A stretch of DNA of 64,000 nt, from the NCBI GenBank assembly GCA_947252755.1, contig CAMXWV010000002.1, positions 62,001 through 126,000 of the forward strand. Reading direction: 5' to 3'. Source of the DNA: an uncultured Dermabacter sp. (GTDB lineage Bacteria > Actinomycetota > Actinomycetes > Actinomycetales > Dermabacteraceae). The notes below the pieces were generated by a model, which saw nothing but the letters and a program-made list of their open reading frames with translations, ran no database searches and had not been told where the DNA came from. Shown here piece by piece: positions 58,293-64,000 of the stretch. Numbering within the stretch: the first letter of the stretch is position 1; each line of letters opens with the position of its first letter. The position numbers and the translations under genes are program-made.

Positions 58293-60008
58293 ATGAAGAT
58301 CACGACCAATCGTCGTCTGTTCCTGCAGGGAACCGCTGTGACCGGCGTGGCCGCCGCCCTCGCAGGCTGCTCGCAGCAGTCCGCTGATGAGCAGAAGAAG
58401 CAGGCGGATGCGGACAATAAGAAGAAGGCTGATGAGCAGGCGGCTCTTCCCTCCACCGCGTGGGAGCGCGCCGAGTATGACGCTGTCAAGGACGGCGGCA
58501 CCATCACCCTTGCCATCGCTCAGATCCCCGTGAACTGGAATCCGCTGAACATCGACGGCAACCAGGTGGACACCAGAAGAATCACGGAGCCGATGGGCAA
58601 CACCAGCGGCATCACAATCACCGAAGAGGGCGCTGTCGAACTCGATCCGAACTACATCGAATCCGCTGAGGTCACCTCCGAGGATCCGCAGATCGTCACC
58701 GTGAAGTACAACTCGAAAGCCAAGTGGGAGAATGGCAAGCCCGTCACGGTCGAGGACTTCAAGTTCCAGGTGGCTTCGCTCAACGGCTCCAACAAGGACT
58801 TCACGATCACCTCCACCCAGGGCTGGGACCTGATCAAGGAAGTGCGCCCGAAGGGCGAGCATGACATGGAGATCGAGTACACCACTCCGTTCCCGGATTG
58901 GATGTCCTTCCTGTACCCGACGGTGCCGCAGGAGGTCACCGCTGATCCGAAGGCGTTCAATGAGTCCCTCATTGAGAAGCCCACGCTCAGCAAGGGTCCG
59001 TACAAGCTCTCCTCGCTGGACAAGACCGGCGGTGTGGTGACCCTGGAGCGGAACCCTGAGTGGTGGGGGCAGAAGGGCAAGCTGGATACGGTGATCTTCC
59101 AGGTTGTCACCCAGCAGAACCAGCCGCAGTCCTTTGCCAACGGCGAACTCGACTACCTGGAGATCGGTGATGGGGACACGCTTGGCCAGGCGAAGGGCCG
59201 CAAGGGGGCGTCCATCCAGAAGTCCAACGGCCTCACCTGGACTCACCTCACCCTCAATATCAATGGCGGCGGCGGGGCGCTGGCAGACGTCGAGGCGCGC
59301 AAGGCGATCTTCAAGGCAGTGGACCGGGAGGCTGTGAGCCGCGCTGTGGTTGCACCGCTGGAGTCTCCGATCAACCTGGTCAACAATTATGTCTACCTGC
59401 CGGGTCAGGACGGCTACGAGGATTCCTTTGACGGCTTCCTTGACTCTGCCGACGCGAAGGAAGCAGAGAAGATCCTGACCGATGCCGGCTACACGAAGGA
59501 CGGGGACGTCTACGCCAAGGATGGCAAGAAGCTGGAGTTCGAGATTGTGATCCCGGCTGAGACCAAGTCCAATGAGGACCGTGCGAAGCAGATCATGAAC
59601 GATCTCAACGCGATCGGCTTCAAGGTGAAGCTCAAGACCGTGCCGAGCGATAAGTACTTCAATGACTACATCATCGCGAAGGACTTCTCCGCTGCCACCT
59701 TCTCCTGGGTTGGCACCGTGCTGGCTGAGCTCCACGGAGCAAACCTCTACCTGCCGGATTCGAACCAGAACTACACCGGTGTGGACGATCAGAAGCTGGC
59801 AACGCTCAATGAGCAGATGCAGCAGGAGCTCGATCCGGACAAGCGCCGCACGGTGGGCAATGAGTTCTCCAAGCAGCAGGCATCGACTTACTCGGTGCTG
59901 CCGTTCTATGCAACTCCGATCATCGTCGGCCTCACGGAGGGCCTTGTGAACATCGGCGCATCGCAGTTTGAGACGTTCGACTGGACGACGGTCGGCTTCA
60001 AGGCCTGA
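58293..60008 (+). CDS. Peptide ABC transporter substrate-binding lipoprotein (SBP family 5)
   Basis: A 571-residue lipoprotein. The signal TNRRLFLQGTAVTGVAAALA followed by GC combines a twin-arginine motif and a lipobox (LAGC), so it is probably Tat-exported and lipid-anchored. A charged Lys/Asp linker follows, then the family 5 fold: WNPLNIDGNQVDT, KYNSKAKWENGKPVTVEDFK and the mid-domain DREAVSRAVVAPLESPINL. It delivers peptides or another small ligand to the upstream permeases. Its placement last in the operon is less usual. The start has gaaagga upstream, and a strong terminator follows. Confidence 0.93.
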   Translation: MKITTNRRLFLQGTAVTGVAAALAGCSQQSADEQKKQADADNKKKADEQAALPSTAWERAEYDAVKDGGTITLAIAQIPVNWNPLNIDGNQVDTRRITEPMGNTSGITITEEGAVELDPNYIESAEVTSEDPQIVTVKYNSKAKWENGKPVTVEDFKFQVASLNGSNKDFTITSTQGWDLIKEVRPKGEHDMEIEYTTPFPDWMSFLYPTVPQEVTADPKAFNESLIEKPTLSKGPYKLSSLDKTGGVVTLERNPEWWGQKGKLDTVIFQVVTQQNQPQSFANGELDYLEIGDGDTLGQAKGRKGASIQKSNGLTWTHLTLNINGGGGALADVEARKAIFKAVDREAVSRAVVAPLESPINLVNNYVYLPGQDGYEDSFDGFLDSADAKEAEKILTDAGYTKDGDVYAKDGKKLEFEIVIPAETKSNEDRAKQIMNDLNAIGFKVKLKTVPSDKYFNDYIIAKDFSAATFSWVGTVLAELHGANLYLPDSNQNYTGVDDQKLATLNEQMQQELDPDKRRTVGNEFSKQQASTYSVLPFYATPIIVGLTEGLVNIGASQFETFDWTTVGFKA

Positions 60009-60077
60009 TCATCGCCGAAGGCCTGCCCGCCGCGGCAGGCCCAACCACCGCGGCAGGCCTGGCCACCGCGACCGGTG

Positions 60078-60117
60078 AGAGCGCCTCCGAAGCCCGCTGC
60101 GGGTTCGGGGGCGCTCT
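60078..60117. terminator. Terminator of the peptide ABC operon
   Basis: agagcgcc and ggcgctct (60078-60085 and 60110-60117) enclose further paired bases (ccgaa/ttcgg). It lies 70 bp after the binding-protein stop and before a convergent gene, so it may act both ways. Confidence 0.75.
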
Positions 60118-60141
60118 GCGCTATCGGTATGGCTGCCCGGG

Positions 60142-60726
60142 TCAGAGCAGCGCGGCGATGAGCAGAATCGTGCTGGTCACCGCGAGCGCCGCGATGACGC
60201 CCAGGTTCCAGTGCGTCACCGCGCTGGGCGCCGGCTCGGGCTCGCTGTGCTCACTGCGCCACGCCTCGAACAGCTGCACTGCCGGGTAGGAGCGGCTCTT
60301 CTCCTGGTCGGCTCGCAGGCGTTCAGAACCTGGTCCGCGTCCCACACCGGGGGCGCTCCACACGGTCACGGTCTTCGGCCGCGATCCGGTGAACAGCGCG
60401 TCCACGCGCACCATGGCACCGAGACGCACTCTCTCCACGCTGGCGAACGGCATCTCGTAGCGGCGGAGGATGTTGCGCACGCTCAGCCGGTTTCGGCTCG
60501 CGCTCATCTTCGGCAGCACCATCACAGCGAGCATCACCACGCTCGCCCACGCGATGAACGGTGCCACCATGAGCAGCCCGTCAAGGCCGGCGCGGAGGAT
60601 CGCGTCGACCGTAAAGAAGGCGAGCACCGCCAGGCTTGCCCATCCGATCACCACGCTGGTGCGTGAGCGGACAGTGATCACCGCACCTGCTGGCTCAGCT
60701 TGCCGATGCTGGGGGTCACCGGTCAT
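60142..60726 (-). CDS. Membrane protein with PH-like domain, unknown
   Basis: A 194-residue protein. Two hydrophobic segments (about 26-46 and 50-72) are followed by SRNRLSVRNILRRYEMPFAS and RVRLGAMVRVDALFTGSRPK, the layout of the bacterial PH domain with membrane anchor. A last helix (LGVIAALAVTSTILLIAALL) ends it. The function is unknown. The ATG at 60726 overlaps the end of the DUF6457 gene by 11 bp. It is the third membrane-PH protein in this window (others at 43.2 and 44.9 kb). Confidence 0.72.
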   Translation of the reverse strand: MTGDPQHRQAEPAGAVITVRSRTSVVIGWASLAVLAFFTVDAILRAGLDGLLMVAPFIAWASVVMLAVMVLPKMSASRNRLSVRNILRRYEMPFASVERVRLGAMVRVDALFTGSRPKTVTVWSAPGVGRGPGSERLRADQEKSRSYPAVQLFEAWRSEHSEPEPAPSAVTHWNLGVIAALAVTSTILLIAALL

Positions 60727-61006
60727 CGCGCCCCTGGTCCGCATGGTCGCGGACCAGGCGTTTGACCTGTTCGGTGGCATCCGTCCAGCTGGCGGCGCGA
60801 CCGGAGCCCACGAGGTAGCCCACCATCAGGGAGGCGATCGGAGCTGCCGGGCGTACAATGCCGTGCGCAGCGCGACCGGTCAGGCCGAGGATGCCGTCCC
60901 GCGCGGTTTCGTCAAACGGCGGCTCTATGTGGAGCTGCGCGGCTGCGGCGTCGATAAAAGCCTGCAGGTCCGCCATCTTCTGTGCGTCATCATCAGGGCG
61001 TTGCAT
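60716..61006 (-). CDS. DUF6457 small protein
   Basis: A 96-residue helical protein: MADLQAFIDAAAAQLHIEPP, then ETARDGILGLTGRAAHGIVR and APIASLMVGYLVG. This pattern matches a family (DUF6457) often found next to or fused with molybdopterin-guanine dinucleotide genes in actinobacteria. The role is unknown. The start has gaggagac upstream, 16 bp after the second moeA stop, so the two are co-transcribed. Confidence 0.75.
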   Translation of the reverse strand: MQRPDDDAQKMADLQAFIDAAAAQLHIEPPFDETARDGILGLTGRAAHGIVRPAAPIASLMVGYLVGSGRAASWTDATEQVKRLVRDHADQGRDDR

Positions 61007-61022
61007 TGCTCTGAGTCTCCTC

Positions 61023-62231
61023 TCAGTCCCCGGTCAGCAGCGGCACCACAAGAGCCCCGCCGGTGCTGTCCAGACCCGTCACCATGATGGCATCTGCGGA
61101 CGCGTACGGCAGAAGCCTTCGCCCGCGGACTTCCTCCGCATACAGAGCGCCCGCTCGATAGCTCAGAACCGCGGGCTTCACGTGTGCACCGGGCTTTGTG
61201 TCCGGTTCGGTGCGCACCTGCTGGGCCGGCAGCTCGATTCCGGACGGTCGGGTCTCCAGCAGCGGTCGGATGAACAGGTGGAATCCCACCGTGGCGCCCA
61301 CGGGTGTGCCGGGCAGGTGGATCATCGGCACATCGCCGAATCGGCCCACGCCCTGCGGGCCGCCGGGTCGCATGAGCAGGTGCTCGAAGCGGGAGGTGCC
61401 GTCGCTGAACGCCGCTTTGACCACGTCGAACGCACCGGATCCCACCCCGCCCGTGGTAATGATGAGGTCAGTGCGCTGAGCCGCATCCTGCACCGCGCTG
61501 CGCAGCACGGTGGGGTCATCGCCCACGGCCTGCACGTCGGTTGTGCAGCCGAGGCGTGCCAGGGCTGCAGCCAGCGCGGGACCGTTGGACTCGAGCACTG
61601 TTCCCGTCGTATCGCCGCCGCTGCTGGGAGTGTCCACCAGCTCATCCCCGGTCATGATCACTGCCACCTGCCATGGTTCCTGCACCACTACTTCTGCGGT
61701 GCCGGCGGCGAGCGCGACCGCGAGCAGGGTGGGGCTGAGGCGGCGCCCGGCGGGTGCGAGCTGCGTGCCGCGCCGGATCTCCTCCCCCACGCCGCGGATA
61801 TGCCGACCGGGGGTGAGGGACGCGTCGGCGCTGATGGTGATCGCGGCGGGCGCCGGTCCCACCTGGGAGGCGTCCGTGGCTTCCACGGGGATCACCACAT
61901 CGAACCCCTCGGGCACGGGCGCCCCGGTCATGATCCTCACCGCGGGAGCTTGTTCGCCCTCGGGGATCTGCACGGCCGGGGCGGTGCCCGCGGGGATGTC
62001 CGCGATGACGGTGCGGCGCTCGGGGCGGCCGTCCCGGGAGCGCACCGCGAAACCGTCCATCGCGCTCTGCGGGAATTCGGGGGCGCTGCGCGCGGCGATC
62101 AGCGGTTCAGCAAGGATCAGACCGACCGCGTCCTTTGTTGGCACGGTCTGGGTGCGGGGAGCGGGAAGGGCGGCGCGGTCAGCAACGATGGCGCGCCACT
62201 GGAGCGGGCCGATCGCACAGTGGTGAGGCAT
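61023..62231 (-). CDS. moeA2: Molybdopterin molybdotransferase, second copy
   Basis: A 402-residue MoeA homologue. It has PEFPQSAMDGFAVRSRDG, VRIMTGAPVPEGFDVVIPVE, VLESNGPALAAALARLG and LIITTGGVGSGAFDVVKAAF, which keeps the Asp of the MogA-like motif that the first MoeA lacks. The C-terminal domain ends VTGLDSTGGALVVPLL. The two copies are clearly divergent, not a recent duplication. It may have a different metal, enzyme target or step. It starts a unit with the DUF6457 gene and the PH-like membrane gene. Confidence 0.92.
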   Translation of the reverse strand: MPHHCAIGPLQWRAIVADRAALPAPRTQTVPTKDAVGLILAEPLIAARSAPEFPQSAMDGFAVRSRDGRPERRTVIADIPAGTAPAVQIPEGEQAPAVRIMTGAPVPEGFDVVIPVEATDASQVGPAPAAITISADASLTPGRHIRGVGEEIRRGTQLAPAGRRLSPTLLAVALAAGTAEVVVQEPWQVAVIMTGDELVDTPSSGGDTTGTVLESNGPALAAALARLGCTTDVQAVGDDPTVLRSAVQDAAQRTDLIITTGGVGSGAFDVVKAAFSDGTSRFEHLLMRPGGPQGVGRFGDVPMIHLPGTPVGATVGFHLFIRPLLETRPSGIELPAQQVRTEPDTKPGAHVKPAVLSYRAGALYAEEVRGRRLLPYASADAIMVTGLDSTGGALVVPLLTGD

Positions 62232-62237
62232 GCAGTC

Positions 62238-62243
62238 ACTGTC
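62238..62243 (-). promoter_or_regulatory. Weak -10 candidate for moeA2
   Basis: GACAGT on the minus strand, 6 bp before ATG 62231. The spacing fits a leaderless start but the hexamer is poor. Confidence 0.3.
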
Positions 62244-62346
62244 TCATACGGCTGCCGGGACACCTGCCGCAGCCAGACCTCACTCGGCTGCGGGAATCGG
62301 GGCGGTGAACACTGTTGGCCGCGGCACCTGCGTCTGTGTCATCCAC

Positions 62347-62378
62347 TACAGTGTGATCTACGGGTTGGTGTTCAACCC
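62347..62378 (+). promoter_or_regulatory. Candidate promoter and operator of the sugar ABC operon
   Basis: TACAGT (62347-62352) is a plausible -10. Just after it, gggtt-N7-aaccc (62362-62378) is an inverted repeat placed where a repressor would block transcription. The regulator is unknown. Confidence 0.4.
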
Positions 62379-62396
62379 AGATTCGAGGAGGAATCC

Positions 62397-63716
62397 ATGA
62401 CCACACGCTTCACCCCGTCCCGCCGCGGTCTGCTCGCGGCCGGTTCTGCCGGCGCTGCCGCTCTTGGCCTTGCTGCCTGCGGCGGCGGAGACTCCGGCGG
62501 CGGCTCTGCAGAGGGTGCCAAGGGCAACTTCGATGAGCGCGGACCGATCACCTTCGCCACCGGCAAGGACACTTCCGGCAAGCTGAAGGAGTTTCTGGAG
62601 CGGTGGAATTCGAAGCACCCCGATGAGAAGGTCACCCTCTCCGAGCTGCCGGAGTCCGCTGATGAGCAGCGCGCACAGTTCATCAACAATGCTCAGGCCA
62701 AGTCTGATGCGTTCACCGTGCTGGGACTGGACGTGGTGTGGACCGCTGAGTTCGCCGCCCAGCAGTGGGTGGTGGAGCTGCCGGAGGACAAGTTCCCCCT
62801 CGATGAGCTGATCCCGTCCACAGTGGAGACCGGCCGCTACTTCGAGAAGCTGTACGCGGTCCCCTTCACCTCCAATGCTGAGCTGCTGTTCTACCGCAAG
62901 GACTGGCTGCAGGCTGCGGGCTCCGAAGAGGCTCCGAAGAGCTTCGAGGAGATGTACGAGATGATCGATGCGATCAAGAAGACTGACGAGGGCAAGGACA
63001 CCATCGGCTTCGGCTCCCAGTACTCGAAGTACGAGGGCCTCACCGTGCAGCTGACCGGCCTGGCGAAGTCCGCCGGCGGCGCCCTGTTCAGCGAGGACGG
63101 CAAGCCCACCGCGAACTCGGCTGAAGCCGTGGCGGGTGTGCAGGTCGTGCGAGACGGCTTCGATAAGGGCTACATCCCGAAGGAGGCCCTCACCTACAAG
63201 GAGGAGGAGTCTCGTCAGGCGTTCCAGGATGGCAAGCTCGCCTTTCTGCAGAACTGGCCGTACGTGTTCGACCTGGCTTCGCAGGATGACGGCTCCTCGA
63301 AGGTGAACGGCAAGTTCGATGTGGCGCCGATTCCGGGCATCGGCGGCAAGCCGGGCGCGTCCACGCTGGGCGGCCTGAACTATGCGATCTCCGCGTTCGG
63401 CAAGAACCAGGGCACCGCCGTGGACTTCATCGCCTTCATGGTGGCTGAAACGCAGCAGAAGGAATGGACCCTGGCCGCTTCGCAGGCACCGGCGTGCGCC
63501 TCGGTGTACGAGGACAAGGACGTGCTGGAGAAGTTCCCGTTCTTCCCCACCCTGAAGGAAGCGATCGACTCGGGCACCCCGCGCCCGCAGGTTGTGAAGT
63601 ACGGCGATGTCACCCAGGCGGTTCAGGAGGCCGGCTACGCTGTGTTCTCCGGTGAAAAGGACCCTCAGGCTGCGATGGACGAGCTGCAGAAGCAGCTTGA
63701 AGCCCTCGAAGCCTGA
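62397..63716 (+). CDS. Sugar-type ABC transporter substrate-binding lipoprotein (SBP family 1)
   Basis: A 439-residue lipoprotein. The signal TPSRRGLLAAGSAGAAALGL with LAAC has a twin-arginine and a lipobox. The mature protein resembles maltose/trehalose-type family 1 binding proteins: VTLSELPESADEQRAQFINN, VLGLDVVWTAEFAAQQWVVE, AVPFTSNAELLFYRKDWLQA and the hinge region FQDGKLAFLQNWPYVFDLAS. Trehalose or maltodextrin is a likely ligand class but cannot be fixed from sequence alone. The ATG has gaggaggaatcc before it. An open frame runs 513 codons upstream but is antisense to moeA2. A permease follows. Confidence 0.93.
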   Translation: MTTRFTPSRRGLLAAGSAGAAALGLAACGGGDSGGGSAEGAKGNFDERGPITFATGKDTSGKLKEFLERWNSKHPDEKVTLSELPESADEQRAQFINNAQAKSDAFTVLGLDVVWTAEFAAQQWVVELPEDKFPLDELIPSTVETGRYFEKLYAVPFTSNAELLFYRKDWLQAAGSEEAPKSFEEMYEMIDAIKKTDEGKDTIGFGSQYSKYEGLTVQLTGLAKSAGGALFSEDGKPTANSAEAVAGVQVVRDGFDKGYIPKEALTYKEEESRQAFQDGKLAFLQNWPYVFDLASQDDGSSKVNGKFDVAPIPGIGGKPGASTLGGLNYAISAFGKNQGTAVDFIAFMVAETQQKEWTLAASQAPACASVYEDKDVLEKFPFFPTLKEAIDSGTPRPQVVKYGDVTQAVQEAGYAVFSGEKDPQAAMDELQKQLEALEA

Positions 63717-63732
63717 TCGCCCTCTGACAGAG

Positions 63733-63773
63733 GCGGGGCGGGCGCAGCCGCTAGTGCGCTGAGCCCGCCCCGC
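63733..63773 (+). terminator. Attenuating hairpin between binding protein and permease
   Basis: A perfect 11-bp stem, gcggggcgggc (63733-63743) with gcccgccccgc (63763-63773). It lies 16 bp after the binding-protein stop and 33 bp before the permease start. It may give partial termination, so the binding protein is made in excess. Confidence 0.7.
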
Positions 63774-63806
63774 GCTCTTCCCCTCTCCCCCGGAAAGCTG
63801 ATCCTC

Positions 63807-64000
63807 ATGGCAACGAAGCCAACCCCATTCGGTTCAGAAGGCAGACTCGCGTATCTGCTCCTGCTGCCCACTCTCATTCTGCTCGCCATCGTGGTGGGCT
63901 TCCCGCTGGTCCTGTCGATCTGGCAGTCCTTCTTCCGCGGCGCTGACGGCATCGACCCGAACACCGGCCTGCTGATCAAGGGCGACACGTTCGTGGGCCT
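63807..64000 (+). CDS. Sugar-type ABC transporter permease, N-terminal part (partial)
   Basis: The gene runs off the window end after 64 codons. The visible part, LAYLLLLPTLILLAIVVGFP followed by LVLSIWQSFF, is the first membrane helix of MalF/UgpA-type permeases. The ATG is preceded by cggaaag at good spacing. It should pair with a second permease and act with the binding protein just upstream. Confidence 0.88.
   Translation, partial: MATKPTPFGSEGRLAYLLLLPTLILLAIVVGFPLVLSIWQSFFRGADGIDPNTGLLIKGDTFVG

Noticed and set aside
58101..59735. 544-codon minus-strand open frame
   Set aside because: It lies opposite the peptide-binding protein and the ATPase end, which have clear domains and signals. 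The antisense translation shows no family motif.
60858..62396. 513-codon open frame upstream of and in frame with the sugar-binding lipoprotein
   Set aside because: It is antisense to moeA2, and the lipoprotein has its own ribosome site and Tat signal at 62397. It is a high-GC shadow.
1..64000. CRISPR arrays, insertion sequences, prophage, tRNA or rRNA genes
   Set aside because: No direct repeats with unique spacers, no transposase or phage protein, and no cloverleaf or rRNA sequence was recognised by reading. The tandem repeats present have no spacers.

Overview
The window is high-GC, gene-dense DNA from a Gram-positive actinobacterium. The actinobacterial signs are DtxR with the full metal-site residue set, DUF3073, DUF3151, DUF3817 and DUF4229 proteins, MoeZ-type adenylyltransferase-rhodanese, SCP-like protein beside purA, Tat lipoproteins, and many leaderless promoters. 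A Micrococcales relative (perhaps Dermabacteraceae-like) is a guess from gene content only. Nearly all of it is chromosomal housekeeping sequence. I see no tRNA, rRNA, CRISPR array, transposase or prophage.

Layout. 1-5.2 kb: end of a HicB-like gene, a membrane protein, an NlpC/P60 cell-wall hydrolase, DtxR and sucCD. 5.4-9.1 kb: a large membrane/cupredoxin/copper nitrite reductase fusion and two small membrane proteins. 9.1-12.2 kb: transhydrogenase pntAB. 12.3-16.7 kb: pcrA helicase with a small membrane gene, a divergent flippase-like protein, and DUF3073. 16.8-22.1 kb: purM, purF, a small membrane protein, an SCP-like protein, purA and DUF3151. 22.2-25.1 kb: APH-like kinase, dtd, gpmA. 25.2-28.3 kb: PRC-barrel protein, HerA-like ATPase, a small unknown. 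28.4-31.1 kb: anaerobic ribonucleotide reductase nrdDG. 31.1-33.1 kb: a repeat-rich stretch holding one DUF559-type nuclease-like gene. 33.2-36.2 kb: guaA, DUF3817, SURF1. 36.3-39.7 kb: pta-ackA. 39.7-43.1 kb: guaB3, exonuclease, guaB. 43.2-45.6 kb: RluA-type synthase between two membrane proteins. 45.8-48.2 kb: groES-groEL and a 55-residue unknown protein. 48.3-53.9 kb: molybdenum cofactor genes. 54.2-60.0 kb: an oligopeptide-type ABC transporter whose second permease carries an in-frame TAG. 60.1-62.2 kb: a second moeA with two small genes. 62.4-64 kb: start of a sugar-type ABC transporter.

Together the genes suggest a facultative anaerobe: oxygen-sensitive class III ribonucleotide reductase, Pta-AckA acetate/ATP production, a molybdenum cofactor locus and a copper nitrite reductase, beside respiratory genes (SURF1, sucCD, transhydrogenase). 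Purine synthesis is dispersed but well represented (purA, purF, purM, guaA, guaB, guaB3).

Regulatory signals readable by eye: a pair of NrdR boxes upstream of nrdDG, a LexA/SOS box between the pcrA operon and the flippase gene, two CIRCE elements around the groES promoter, and a recurring layout in which a -10 hexamer sits 6-7 bp before an ATG or GTG, implying leaderless mRNAs. Several short tandem repeats lie between genes or in C-terminal extensions. I do not see one wholly new multi-gene system; the most unusual items are the nitrite reductase fusion, the amber codon in the permease, the 61-bp repeats around the DUF559 gene, and the small protein at 48.0 kb.
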